Assembly: GCA_900299125.1 (NCBI GenBank)
Contig: OMIR01000094.1
Location: 1 to 38,520 of the forward strand
DNA length: 38,520 nt
Direction: 5' to 3'
DNA from: Nitrosopumilales archaeon
Lineage (GTDB): Archaea; Thermoproteota; Nitrososphaeria; Nitrososphaerales; Nitrosopumilaceae
The notes below the pieces were generated by a model. The model made no database searches, had not been told where the DNA came from, and saw only the letters and a list, made by a program, of their open reading frames with translations. Positions within the stretch are counted from its first letter, which is position 1. Each line of letters starts with the position of its first letter. The translations under genes were made by a program, and so were the position numbers. Positions 7,737-16,284 of the stretch are shown piece by piece.

Positions 7737-8948
7737 TTAGTTATGCTTTAGCATCTTTAATATTTTTTTAATGTGTAATCTATTTGCAATTACAAAAAAT
7801 AATATCCTAAACTTAATTACTATTGACGAAGAATCTTTCCTGATACTTTTGTAATTCCTAGATAGATCTACAAAAAGATCATCCCATTCGGCAGCAGCTT
7901 TGTCTGGATCTGTCATCTCTCTGACAAAATTATATTCATCTTCTGCTAATTGTTCTCTAAATTCTTTTGATTCAACTATTTTATCTATGAGATCTGCTAA
8001 TTCTTGCGGATCTTGTGATTTTGGCAGAAAAGGCTCTGACAGTGACTTTCCATCAATCATGTACCTCATATTTGGGTTAGAATATTGTAATACTGGTTTT
8101 TTACACAACGCTGCTTCTCTTTCAACTGCTGCACCTATTCCAATTCGCATCTGTCCTATCACCGCATCTGAAAATGCGTAGTATTTAGCTAATTTCTCTC
8201 TATTCATCATGGGAATCAATTTTACCTGATGTGGAATGGCATCAAGTAATCTCTGTGAATTTTGTTCTTCTTCTGGAGTCTTTCTATCGTACCAATTTAC
8301 TTGGTGTAATTCAAAATCTGATTTACACAATGATAGTGCCTTCCATATTATGTCGTAACCTTTTGGTAAACCGATTCTTTGCGGGCTAAAAAATGTAAAT
8401 TTTTCCTTTTTTTGTTCAAGTGGTTTTACATCTGGATTAAAAATTTCTGTATCGACAGCAAGTACGTCTATCCTTGTCCCATCTTTTCTGTACTTTTGTA
8501 AATGAGTAAATAATTCTGGCCCCCATGTCACACATGCCACTGCGTTATCATAAACCCATTTATAAAATCGCCTTTCCAAGAAATTCAGATTGTAGTAAGG
8601 CTGTTTTAACACCAAGTTATCTGTTACATTCTTTACGAACATAGGAGCTCTTATTGCATCGCCTACAAAATACCACACATAATTCAAATCTGCTAAATAA
8701 GCAATTCTTGCCCCCGCTGGAGAAACTACCATACATAAATCAAAATTGTCTTTAATGTCATTTATTGTTCTTACCTGCTCAACAGTTTTCAATGAATTAA
8801 AAAACTCAACATCTTCATTTACATCAATGCTTGTCCCTTTTCCCTCCCAAGGAAAATTCACTAAATGAATCGTTGATTTTTTAACATATTTTCTTAAGAT
8901 CACAATATTATTTGCTAAATCCCCTATAGCAAGAATCCTTATGGTCAT
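7737..8948 (-). CDS. Glycosyltransferase, GT-B fold (family 4-like)
   Basis: 403 aa. It starts with MTIRILAIGDLANN, a GT-B first strand. Mid-protein VDTEIFNPD followed by TFFSPQRIGLPKGYDI is the linker and donor-domain entry usual in GT4 (cf. PxRxxxxKG). The E-x7-E region reads RIGIGAAVEREAALCKKPVL: the second Glu is present, but the residue eight before it is Gly, so the motif is degenerate. The last 30 residues form a basic, hydrophobic helix (IVIKFRILFFVIANRL) that could dock on the membrane. Donor and acceptor are unknown. It has its own TATA-like box and converges with the small membrane protein gene. Confidence 0.72.
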   Translation of the reverse strand: MTIRILAIGDLANNIVILRKYVKKSTIHLVNFPWEGKGTSIDVNEDVEFFNSLKTVEQVRTINDIKDNFDLCMVVSPAGARIAYLADLNYVWYFVGDAIRAPMFVKNVTDNLVLKQPYYNLNFLERRFYKWVYDNAVACVTWGPELFTHLQKYRKDGTRIDVLAVDTEIFNPDVKPLEQKKEKFTFFSPQRIGLPKGYDIIWKALSLCKSDFELHQVNWYDRKTPEEEQNSQRLLDAIPHQVKLIPMMNREKLAKYYAFSDAVIGQMRIGIGAAVEREAALCKKPVLQYSNPNMRYMIDGKSLSEPFLPKSQDPQELADLIDKIVESKEFREQLAEDEYNFVREMTDPDKAAAEWDDLFVDLSRNYKSIRKDSSSIVIKFRILFFVIANRLHIKKILKMLKHN

Positions 8949-8970
8949 TTGTAATGTCCCTCTGAAACAA

Positions 8971-8980
8971 TCAATATATT
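8971..8980 (-). promoter_or_regulatory. TATA-like box for the glycosyltransferase at 8948
   Basis: Minus-strand AATATATTGA is centred about 27 bases before the ATG; the transcript is predicted to be leaderless. Confidence 0.5.
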
Positions 8981-9008
8981 AGATATATCTATTATTGGAG
9001 AAATTTTA

Positions 9009-9953
9009 TTATGCTTTTTGATATTTTACAAAAAGATCATTTATTGTAATTGGACCGATTTTCTCAATTTGTTTTAGTTTCACAGAACGACACAAACTAT
9101 CAAATTCAGAATTCCTGATATGTTTGAGGTGAAATTGATCTTCTGCACCTTCAGGTATCTCCATTTTTTGTACAATTGCTTTCTGTTCGTTTTCTCTTTG
9201 TAGTTGTGTAGTGATGATTTCTTTAGATGATTTTTTGGAAAAAATAGTTCGTTTTGCTTTATTTATCGCACGTTTGACTATACTAGGTTTTGCTGGTATG
9301 TCATCATTTATCCAAAAACACATGGTTCCATCTTTTTTTAATATTCGTCTTACTTCCTTTAACACTGTTATCGGCTCTATCATATGATCAAACGATGTTG
9401 CAAAAGATATGACATCAAATGTTTCATCTTTAAAAGGAAGAAACTCGCCTATACCTCGAAATAAATCAACATCTGATAATAAATTATTGTTGAAAGAAAT
9501 TAATGGATCCATACCTATTGCTAATCTCACATTTTTGTTATTTTCTAGGTAAATCGGCATACGTGGGCCACATCCTACATCTAACACAACTCCATGAAAA
9601 GAACAAAACTTTTTGAATTCATTCATATCATTTCTAGTTTTAACTGCACAATTTAGTTCAGGAAATTTAGCATATACTATTTCCCCGTTATCTTGTAATT
9701 TATCCCATGCAGCTAATAATTTTTTGTCGATAGAAATATCACTACGTTTAGGCATCAGATCAACAATACCGTTTTGAATGATATACTCATTACCTGATTC
9801 TGAAACTAAAACACCGTCAATTATGTGACCATCACGAATTCTATTGTCCGCTAGTTTGAGTGAACTTTTACTAACAGGGTCAACTAGGATACCTAATGTT
9901 TCTTTTAACAACACCCTTATCTGAATAATTGATATTAAAACTAATCTCATCAA
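9009..9953 (-). CDS. SAM-dependent methyltransferase with N-terminal Trm112-like domain
   Basis: Residues about 16-68 (LLKETLGILVDPVSKSSL through NGIVDLMP) look like the small Trm112/UPF0434-type domain, here without its zinc cysteines. The class I methyltransferase core follows, with motif I VLDVGCGP at 123-130, an acidic residue after the second strand (GMDPL) and FDVISFATSFDHM as motif II. In glycan loci this architecture usually methylates sugars or lipid-linked intermediates; the target is unknown. Start is uncertain: TTG at 9953, ATG at 9950, or a TTG at 9911 that begins right at the Trm112-like domain and has a TATA-like TTTTAATATC about 25 bases upstream. The hydrophobic first 14 residues may therefore not be translated. 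Confidence 0.75.
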   Translation of the reverse strand: MMRLVLISIIQIRVLLKETLGILVDPVSKSSLKLADNRIRDGHIIDGVLVSESGNEYIIQNGIVDLMPKRSDISIDKKLLAAWDKLQDNGEIVYAKFPELNCAVKTRNDMNEFKKFCSFHGVVLDVGCGPRMPIYLENNKNVRLAIGMDPLISFNNNLLSDVDLFRGIGEFLPFKDETFDVISFATSFDHMIEPITVLKEVRRILKKDGTMCFWINDDIPAKPSIVKRAINKAKRTIFSKKSSKEIITTQLQRENEQKAIVQKMEIPEGAEDQFHLKHIRNSEFDSLCRSVKLKQIEKIGPITINDLFVKYQKA

Positions 9954-10007
9954 ATCCTGAAATAAACATGCTCATAAAAATAAAGTAAATCATCTCAAAA
10001 TTATAAA

Positions 10008-10015
10008 TTTATTTA
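10008..10015 (+). promoter_or_regulatory. TATA-like box for the PIG-L deacetylase
   Basis: TTTATTTA is centred about 28 bases before the ATG at 10040. An overlapping TTATAAAT at 10001-10008 is the alternative. Confidence 0.4.
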
Positions 10016-10039
10016 TGTTGCTAGAAAATAAAATTTAAT

Positions 10040-10750
10040 ATGAATTTTGCTAGAGAGAGACTTTTGGTAATTGCTCCTCATGCAGACGACGAAATTCTAG
10101 GATGCTTTGGATTGATGAATAAAATCAAAGAAAATGGGGGTCAAGTATACGTTTTAGTCTTTACACTAGGTGGATATTCAAAAGTAGGCTCCGGAAGATT
10201 ACAAAAAGAGCAATGGAAAAAAGAATTTCTCAATGTAGTTAAACTACTAGGAGTGGACGGTTATGATATTGCATATTATAAGGATCAAATTGAACATCTT
10301 GATAAAATAAAACTAGAATTTCTTATTAACAAAATAGAATCTAAAAGCAAAGTTGCAATATCGAAAATCAAACCCACTATAGTTGCCATGCCTACAATTT
10401 TCTCTACGCATCAGGATCATGCTGAAGTTTACAAGGCAACCACTATTGCTTTACGTGCTCATCCTCAGAAATCATCTCATTTCACAAAATTATTGTTATC
10501 GTACGAATTCCCAGACAACAATTTCTGGTCTCCTTATAATGAATTTGGAAGATTCTCACCAAATCTGTATCTCGAAATGTCACAAAAGGAGATCGAAAAG
10601 AAAGCACTTGCAATGAATTTGTATAAAAGCCAAATTAGAAAAGATCATAGAGACGGACAAGAAATCATTGCTCTGGCAAACATCCGTGGCAGTGAAGTAG
10701 GATCTGACTATGCAGAAGCATATCATGTTCATCGTTTTCTCCTAAAATAA
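10040..10750 (+). CDS. PIG-L/LmbE family N-deacetylase
   Basis: Zinc-dependent de-N-acetylase of the PIG-L/MshB/BshB superfamily, which removes acetyl from N-acetylated sugars or lipid-linked GlcNAc. Visible: the metal motif PHADDE (H14, D17) at the end of the first strand and the second motif THQDHAEV with H124 and H127. The 236 aa length matches the family. In this locus it would expose an amino group on a glycan sugar, perhaps for acylation (inference). It has its own promoter-like box and converges on the transglutaminase-like gene, eight bases apart. Confidence 0.85.
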   Translation: MNFARERLLVIAPHADDEILGCFGLMNKIKENGGQVYVLVFTLGGYSKVGSGRLQKEQWKKEFLNVVKLLGVDGYDIAYYKDQIEHLDKIKLEFLINKIESKSKVAISKIKPTIVAMPTIFSTHQDHAEVYKATTIALRAHPQKSSHFTKLLLSYEFPDNNFWSPYNEFGRFSPNLYLEMSQKEIEKKALAMNLYKSQIRKDHRDGQEIIALANIRGSEVGSDYAEAYHVHRFLLK

Positions 10751-10758
10751 TATACACA

Positions 10759-11715
10759 TCATTCAGAATAGAACTGCTTTAGGAATTGTTCTTTATTCAT
10801 ATGTTTGTAATAGCTTGAATAACTCATTACACGAGATATGTCTGAATCATTGAAAAAATAATTGAATTTGCCGTCTCCAATAAGTGGGACTTGCATAACT
10901 CGTTTGTACCATTGTTTACGAGAGTTCTCATTTGCAAATCTGGCTTCTATTAAAAAGGCATAATCATAATCTGTCTTGTCGTCTACAAAATTTGCAACAT
11001 CTACATTTACATTACTGGCCAAATAGTTTATCATATAATCTGAAACAGCTGAATGTGTAGAAAATTCTATTAATGATAAAGGTGTTCCGTTTGTTGAAAA
11101 AAACGAGTTATTGTCAAGATCATAAACAACCCATTTTTTAAAGTCATTCCTATACACCTCAAGTAAAATGTGGCCGTTATCGTAACTATTCCATTGTTCT
11201 AATGTTAAACTGGAAACAATTCTTGCTTTAATGTTATTTTCTTCAAGTATTTTCTTTGCCCATTCTGATATTGAACCGCACGTGGCAAAAATTTTTGAAT
11301 ATAATACTTTTTCATTTATCTCTTGATACGTCTTGTTGTCATCAGAATTTCCATGTGAATATATCCAAGAAATACCTGAAAGAAGTGCGTCAATATTTTT
11401 TTCATAAACAATTCTCTGATGATTTTCTTTTCCTGGATAAACAAATCTGTATAGTCCTTCTCTGTTGAGATCATATGTTTTCTCATCGAATTTGAATTTC
11501 CCTGGCCTGATAATTAATGAGTTAGGAAGCTCTGTCGAACCGATTATTCCCTCTATACCATGTATGATCTCTATAGTGTCGAAATATGCATAATAAACAA
11601 AAGGCGAGTTACTCTCTATTGACGGTGGCTCGATAATTTTTTCTCTTACTCCTACTTTTCCAAGAACCTTCACAGCTAATTTTCTCACACGCAGTCCGAA
11701 TTTTTTATTATTCAT
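10759..11715 (-). CDS. Transglutaminase-like (papain-fold) domain protein
   Basis: The middle of the protein carries a transglutaminase-like Cys-His-Asp arrangement: C146 in ATCGSISEWAKKIL (Cys at the N-cap of a helix), H182 in NGHILLEVY and D199 in WVVYDLDNN, with the usual spacing. No signal peptide or membrane helix is evident, so it is probably cytoplasmic. The first 100 residues and the last 100 (rich in Tyr, Asn and Phe) have no domain I recognise. Family members act as peptidases, amidases or acyl-transferring enzymes. The ATG directly abuts the stop of the WbqC-like gene with no spacer, so they form one operon and probably one pathway. Product unknown. Confidence 0.62.
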   Translation of the reverse strand: MNNKKFGLRVRKLAVKVLGKVGVREKIIEPPSIESNSPFVYYAYFDTIEIIHGIEGIIGSTELPNSLIIRPGKFKFDEKTYDLNREGLYRFVYPGKENHQRIVYEKNIDALLSGISWIYSHGNSDDNKTYQEINEKVLYSKIFATCGSISEWAKKILEENNIKARIVSSLTLEQWNSYDNGHILLEVYRNDFKKWVVYDLDNNSFFSTNGTPLSLIEFSTHSAVSDYMINYLASNVNVDVANFVDDKTDYDYAFLIEARFANENSRKQWYKRVMQVPLIGDGKFNYFFNDSDISRVMSYSSYYKHMNKEQFLKQFYSE

Positions 11716-12417
11716 TTATGGTATCACTAAATTTCTAACGTTCTTTAGTATTTCTTGAGAATTATCTCCTTCATTGAATAATAGATCTATGGCCGCCATA
11801 TTTGGCATAAATGGATGATAGCACTGTGTGTATGTCGGATGTTGAAATTCTTCAAATCGTACATTAATGTTGTTTTTTGCAAAATCCTCCAACTTTAGAT
11901 TATTCTTTGCCCAGGTCGCTCCTGAAATATAATACTCGCATCCAATAGCCTTGCAAATGTTTAGAACTCTATCCGATCCTGTCTCAGAAATGTGTAATTC
12001 TGATGAAAAAATTGTCCTAGTCTTTATTCCTAATTTCTCCATAATGTATTTGATAATCTCAATATCAATATCGATAAGCAAGTCAAATTTTTTATCATAA
12101 ATCTTTTCTATGAATTCTTTATGAGTTTCGAAGTATTTTGCCTTTGAATAATTTGTTAATATTGATTTTTTGTGTTTTAATGCCCAATTCTTTGTATTGT
12201 CTATTTTGACCTCATTTGTTTTAGAATCAAAATTAGATATGGTTGGAATTGTCAGTAACGTTGAACCGTTACTGGTTCTAATGTAATTCCTGTTATACCA
12301 GTTCTTTTTTTCATATTGTGAATCATCTAAAAACACAAACACATCACAGCTGATCATTTTCTTAAAGAATCCTAACCATGGTTGATATCCTGGCTGATGA
12401 ATTGCTGCTGTTATCAT
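11716..12417 (-). CDS. WbqC-like family protein
   Basis: Matches the WbqC family (PF08889) by its start AIHQPGYQPWLGFFKKM, by the DDSQYEKKNWYNRNYI block (residues about 31-46) with NGSTLLTIP after it, and by the ISGATWAKNNL and FQHPTYTQ...FMPNMAAIDLLFN segments near the C-terminus. The length of 233 aa is normal. WbqC proteins occur in O-antigen and capsule loci and have been suggested to modify amino sugars, but I know of no settled reaction. It is the first gene of a pair with the transglutaminase-like gene. A TATA-like box lies about 28 bases before its ATG. Confidence 0.82.
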   Translation of the reverse strand: MITAAIHQPGYQPWLGFFKKMISCDVFVFLDDSQYEKKNWYNRNYIRTSNGSTLLTIPTISNFDSKTNEVKIDNTKNWALKHKKSILTNYSKAKYFETHKEFIEKIYDKKFDLLIDIDIEIIKYIMEKLGIKTRTIFSSELHISETGSDRVLNICKAIGCEYYISGATWAKNNLKLEDFAKNNINVRFEEFQHPTYTQCYHPFMPNMAAIDLLFNEGDNSQEILKNVRNLVIP

Positions 12418-12439
12418 TAGTATCGTTTCATAACTATGA

Positions 12440-12450
12440 TAATTATACTT
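12440..12450 (-). promoter_or_regulatory. TATA-like box for the WbqC-like/transglutaminase-like pair
   Basis: Minus-strand AAGTATAATTA is centred about 28 bases before the ATG at 12417. Confidence 0.45.
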
Positions 12451-12630
12451 AAATTAAATCCTCTAATGTATCGCATTGAAATTATTACTGAAGACAGATT
12501 CTATGCTGTACATCGGTAATTGTTTGACTTGTTCTCTTAGAGTGGGCATATCACATACAATCTAAATGGTCAAAAGAAGGAACTTGCATGGAAATCAAGT
12601 TGCAATAATATTTTCACCCATTTTTAAATG

Positions 12631-12640
12631 ACATATATAC
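12631..12640 (+). promoter_or_regulatory. TATA-like box in the 12418-12761 gap
   Basis: ACATATATAC, preceded by TTTTTAAATG. It is 126 bases before the membrane-protein ATG at 12762 but 27 bases before a short ATG frame at 12663, so the transcript would have a leader of about 100 bases. Confidence 0.4.
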
Positions 12641-12662
12641 AAATAAGGAAAAATGTCATTAT

Positions 12663-12746
12663 ATGAAAAAAGTATCTGATACTGATTTCTATGGGTTATC
12701 AAAAATTACGAGTCAAAATATTTGTAGTCGATTACAAATTGTTTGA
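12663..12746 (+). CDS. Possible 27-codon leader-peptide or small-protein frame
   Basis: ATG to TGA encodes a 27-residue peptide starting MKKVSDTDFYGLSK. It has no recognisable family. The only support is its position 27 bases after a TATA-like box, where other genes here start, and that it lies just upstream of the 12762 gene. It could equally be chance. Confidence 0.15.
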   Translation: MKKVSDTDFYGLSKITSQNICSRLQIV

Positions 12747-12761
12747 TAGGTTAAACCCCAA

Positions 12762-13712
12762 ATGAATACGTACAACAAATTACTCCTAATCATAGTCTAC
12801 ACTATTTCGCTCTATGCCGCATTTTTGATATTTTCTGATCTGAAGCAAATCTATGAAAAAATCTATTCCTTGAAAAGTGTTTATTATTTACCGATTCTTG
12901 TTATTGCACCCTTATCTTGGTTCGTTCTCTTTCTACGATGGCACTTACTGTTAAAAAATCTAGGAATTAATATCCCAAAAAAAGATAGCTTCAAAATTAC
13001 TCTGGCAGGATATGCGTTATCAATTACACCTGGAAAAGTTGGCGAATTATTCAAAGCTCATTTCGTAAAGACAAAATTTGGAATATCTCAGAAAAATGTC
13101 ATGTCAGTAGTAGTGGCTGAACAATTCTACACGTTAATGGGGTTGACTATTGTTGGGTCTATTGGAATTTTGTATTTTAAATTCGCTCCATACGTAATGA
13201 TTGCATCTGCGTCATTTTTGGTTTTCATAATAATCGTACTCTCATCATCACTTATATTCAAAAAATCTTCTAATCTCATATCTAAAATCCCGATTCTATC
13301 AAAATACTCTTCTCAATTCCCTGATTCTCAAGTAGTAATCAAATCATGTTTCAAGAAACCAATTTTTGTCCATGCTACTGCATTGTCTGTTATCTTCTGG
13401 ATTTTGGAAAGCCTGATAGTATACTTGGTACTTTTGTCTTTTGATCTATCTACAATCCATTTTTTCAATCTAACGTCCATGTATGCGACATCTATAATTT
13501 TTGGAGTTATTTCCTTCTTACCTCTTGGTATTGGCGTGGTTGAAGGAAGCTTGGCCGGATTTCTTACTCTTCAAGGAGTTAATGTTACTACGTCGTTAAT
13601 TGTGGTTATAATGATCCGAATTTTTACAAGATGGTATGGAGTTTCAATAGGATTATTTGCGCTAAAACTGGTTGGAGGTTTCTCTTTAAATAATAACACT
13701 GCTAATGACTAA
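12762..13712 (+). CDS. AglD/UPF0104-type integral membrane protein (LPG synthase TM family)
   Basis: A multi-pass protein with about eight hydrophobic helices across 316 residues, matching PF03706. The diagnostic segment FLRWHLLLKNLGI (helix end, residues about 51-65), then ITLAGYALSITPGKVGELFKAHF (residues about 78-100) and a later FGVISFLPLGIGVVEGSLAGF block are typical. Relatives include the membrane domain of bacterial lysyl-phosphatidylglycerol synthases (flippase part) and archaeal AglD-associated proteins. A role in moving or handling polyprenyl-phosphate sugars is plausible but inferred. Its 3' end overlaps the convergent galU gene by 11 bases. Confidence 0.8.
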   Translation: MNTYNKLLLIIVYTISLYAAFLIFSDLKQIYEKIYSLKSVYYLPILVIAPLSWFVLFLRWHLLLKNLGINIPKKDSFKITLAGYALSITPGKVGELFKAHFVKTKFGISQKNVMSVVVAEQFYTLMGLTIVGSIGILYFKFAPYVMIASASFLVFIIIVLSSSLIFKKSSNLISKIPILSKYSSQFPDSQVVIKSCFKKPIFVHATALSVIFWILESLIVYLVLLSFDLSTIHFFNLTSMYATSIIFGVISFLPLGIGVVEGSLAGFLTLQGVNVTTSLIVVIMIRIFTRWYGVSIGLFALKLVGGFSLNNNTAND

Positions 13713-14526
13713 AACTATCCAAATACGATTCAGCAGTACCTACATCTATAATGCGTTCATTTTTGTCCATTAATATGGCATTTATCTTACCGCCACGGTC
13801 TATTAGTTTTTGAATTGCGTCTGTTAATTGTAATTCTTTTTGTCCATGTTTGATGTCTCTTAAGGCAGAAAATATTGAAGGCCTAAATTTGTATAGAGCG
13901 ATTATGGATAAATTTGATTTTGGTTTTTGAGGCTTTTCTTCCACATTTTTTACCAATAAACCATTTTTTGTGTCTGCAACAACTGCCACTCCAAACCTTC
14001 TTGGGTCATCAACTTCCTTTAGAATAATTAACGCATCGTTTTTTCCTTTTAGTCTAGTTTTCATCAGTTTTGTCATCATGTCCTTGCTCTCAGGAATTAA
14101 AGTATCTCCAGCACTGACAAGAAACTCTTCATCTCCTACAAAAGATTCTGAATATAATACAGCGTCTCCAAAACCCCTCGGTTTTTGTTGATTTATCCAA
14201 AAAACTTTGGTTTTTTTCAACATATCATAGAAATGCTCAAGATCTTTTCTCAAAGGATTTTCATCCTTTAAGCTCTGTAGTAATTCTCTGTCTAATGTAA
14301 AATGATCTTCGATGGCCCTTTTCTGTCTACCAACAATTACACAATAATCTGTGATTCCAAGTTGAAAAAATTTTTCAAATAGTGCTTGTATCAGTGGTTT
14401 TACAATTATTTCGCCAGATTTACTCCTTAGGAATATCGGCATCATTTCTTTTGGAATTTCTTTTGTAATGGGTAGTAATCTTGAACCTAGGCCTGCAGCA
14501 GGAATTACAATTTTTTTAACCATCAT
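13702..14526 (-). CDS. galU: UTP-glucose-1-phosphate uridylyltransferase
   Basis: Makes UDP-glucose from UTP and glucose-1-phosphate. The N-terminal nucleotide-binding signature AAGLGSRLLPITKEIPKEMMPI (around residues 9-30) is the GalU form, with Ser where many have Thr. Further GalU features are VSAGDTLIP for the metal-binding Asp and the VEEKPQKPKS segment. It is 274 aa with no C-terminal beta-helix, unlike the RmlA at 36218. Start is ATG 14526 or the adjacent ATG 14523. It is the last gene of a seven-gene operon whose first gene is UDP-glucose dehydrogenase, so its product is the substrate of that enzyme. Confidence 0.9.
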   Translation of the reverse strand: MMVKKIVIPAAGLGSRLLPITKEIPKEMMPIFLRSKSGEIIVKPLIQALFEKFFQLGITDYCVIVGRQKRAIEDHFTLDRELLQSLKDENPLRKDLEHFYDMLKKTKVFWINQQKPRGFGDAVLYSESFVGDEEFLVSAGDTLIPESKDMMTKLMKTRLKGKNDALIILKEVDDPRRFGVAVVADTKNGLLVKNVEEKPQKPKSNLSIIALYKFRPSIFSALRDIKHGQKELQLTDAIQKLIDRGGKINAILMDKNERIIDVGTAESYLDSFSH

Positions 14527-14538
14527 GTGTAAATCTAC

Positions 14539-15540
14539 TTAAATTACTTTTATGTTAATCGTTTTGTTTCTAACGTTTGACATCCTACATGCCTCCATAA
14601 TCTGTGCCTGATGTGAGAGGTCTTTCTCATATGGAAACAATGATGGTTTTGTATGTTTTAGAACATCACAAAAATTTTTAATCATCAGAATTGACTGATT
14701 AGTTGCAGGTAACGTTACTATCTTTGTTTTTTGACCATTGTATGTGATGATCGGTTTTCTTTCGGATCTTATGTTGTATGAAATTTCTGATCTTATTGTG
14801 TTCTTGTTGGAAATCATATCATAATTTGCTTCATAATCATGCTCATATCCAAAAACCCCAAATGCATAGCGATTATTGGTGAATTCTAAAAGAAGATTAC
14901 CGTGTAAATCAACATGACTCTTTTTTCTTTGATATAGGCTACATCTCACAGAAATTGGTTCAGAGTTGAACATATTTCTGCTAGCACAAATTATGTAGCA
15001 ACCTAAGTCATTTAGAGATCCTCCACCCAATTCCTTTTTGAATCTAAAATCATTGAAATCCTCTGTCATCGGAATCAAAAATTTACTCGTAAACAATAGG
15101 GGTTTTCCAAATGACTTGCTGTGAATAATTTTTGTAAAGTACTCGTGTTGTGGGTGAAATCTAAATGAAAATCCTTCTAATATTCTTACTTTATTTTTAG
15201 CACAAGCATTTAGCATTCTCCTTGCTGCCACAAAAGACGTGCAAGCTGATTTCTCACAAATAATGTGTTTTCCAGCTTTAGCAGCTCTAATTGCAATGTC
15301 TTCCTGTAATCCTATGGGCAGTGATATGTATACGGCATCTATGTTTTCATCATTTAACACATCATCATAAGTGCCAAATTGTTTACATGAAAATTGTCTA
15401 GCAAATTTTTCAGCTTTTGTTGCGTCTCTACTTCCTATTCTTTGTAAATGTGCATTTTTTGTATTGATTATTGCAGGAATTATAGTCCTCTTAGCAACAG
15501 AAGAACATCCAATTACTCCAAACCTAATCTCTGATCTCAA
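14539..15540 (-). CDS. Gfo/Idh/MocA family NAD(P)-dependent sugar oxidoreductase
   Basis: 333 aa. The N-terminal Rossmann motif FGVIGCSSVAKR starts at residue 7. The EKS motif (CEKSACTS, around 95) holds the catalytic Lys seen as EKP in most members, with Pro replaced by Ser. GGSLNDLGCYII near residue 180 is the second domain's conserved block. Members oxidise or reduce ring hydroxyls of sugar nucleotides. In this operon it could reduce a keto-pentose left by the decarboxylase or C-methyltransferase (inference). TTG start, 27 bases after the GT2 stop and 12 bases before galU. Confidence 0.8.
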   Translation of the reverse strand: MRSEIRFGVIGCSSVAKRTIIPAIINTKNAHLQRIGSRDATKAEKFARQFSCKQFGTYDDVLNDENIDAVYISLPIGLQEDIAIRAAKAGKHIICEKSACTSFVAARRMLNACAKNKVRILEGFSFRFHPQHEYFTKIIHSKSFGKPLLFTSKFLIPMTEDFNDFRFKKELGGGSLNDLGCYIICASRNMFNSEPISVRCSLYQRKKSHVDLHGNLLLEFTNNRYAFGVFGYEHDYEANYDMISNKNTIRSEISYNIRSERKPIITYNGQKTKIVTLPATNQSILMIKNFCDVLKHTKPSLFPYEKDLSHQAQIMEACRMSNVRNKTINIKVI

Positions 15541-15567
15541 CGTGGTGATGTCAAATGATAAGAATTT

Positions 15568-16281
15568 TTATGTATTTATACCGAGTCTTTCTCTTATCAT
15601 GGCTAGAATTATTCCAATTACGTGCTTAGGACGAATTTTTTTGCCCTCTTCATACGTTCTACCATAATATGAAATTGGAACCTCATAGTAAACTCTGGCA
15701 GTCTTCACTATCTTACTCAAAATCTCAGCTTGTTGTTCCCAACCTACCGTCTTAAGCTTATTTGGATCTATCAGATTCTTTCTGTATATCAAATAACCAG
15801 TGTAGATGTCAGTGAATGTGGTATTGTTCAAAAAATTAAAAATTGTTGTAATTATTTCATTTCCTTTTTTGTTCCAGAAATAATGAACTCTAGTTAATGG
15901 TGGTGCGATCAATCTGCTACCTATGACAAGATCAGCATTAAATTTTTTGATTGGCAATAGCAATCTTTCATAATCAGAAGGATCATACTCAAGATCTGCA
16001 TCTTGAAATAATATGTAATTTCCAGTTGCAATCTTGAGGCCTTCTTTAACAGCTCCGCCTTTGCCTGTATTATTTTTTTGTTGTACAAGTTTAGAATAAA
16101 GATGATTATTGTTTTTTAGTAAATTTAATGAATTATCCGTGGATCCATCATCTATTACAATTATTTCTAATTCCACATCATCAATTCTTTGTTCATGAAT
16201 TTTTGTTAAGATCGGAATGATTGTATCTTGTTCATTGTACACCGGAATAATGACACTAAGCTTGTATGCTTTATCTAGCAA
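15568..16281 (-). CDS. Glycosyltransferase family 2 (dolichol-phosphate mannose synthase-like)
   Basis: GT-A fold enzyme of 237 aa. LSVIIPVYNEQD (8-19) is the first strand and loop, VIDDGSTDNSL the nucleotide-contacting loop, NTGKGGAVKEGL the following helix, and QDADLEYDP the metal-binding DxD region. No transmembrane helices follow, as in soluble DPM1-type enzymes. It could load a sugar on polyprenyl phosphate or transfer it to a glycan. TTG start only three bases after the epimerase stop, so it is embedded in the UGD-galU operon and probably uses a sugar made there. Confidence 0.85.
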   Translation of the reverse strand: MLDKAYKLSVIIPVYNEQDTIIPILTKIHEQRIDDVELEIIVIDDGSTDNSLNLLKNNNHLYSKLVQQKNNTGKGGAVKEGLKIATGNYILFQDADLEYDPSDYERLLLPIKKFNADLVIGSRLIAPPLTRVHYFWNKKGNEIITTIFNFLNNTTFTDIYTGYLIYRKNLIDPNKLKTVGWEQQAEILSKIVKTARVYYEVPISYYGRTYEEGKKIRPKHVIGIILAMIRERLGINT

Positions 16282-16284
16282 AAT

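Larger units (their letters stand above)
12418..12761 (+). other. 344-base intergenic region between divergent genes
   Basis: The largest gap in the window. It holds the minus-strand promoter of the WbqC-like gene, a plus-strand TATA-like ACATATATAC at 12631-12640 and a 27-codon reading frame at 12663-12746. Two other short frames (12466-12519, 12503-12565) carry no recognisable protein. No tRNA fold or repeat was seen. It may be a long regulatory region, a small RNA gene or decayed coding sequence. Confidence 0.4.

Noticed and set aside
12466-12565. Two short frames in the intergenic gap (17 and 20 codons), one with a CxxC
   Set aside because: Too short, with no start-site support or family; CxxC by chance is likely.
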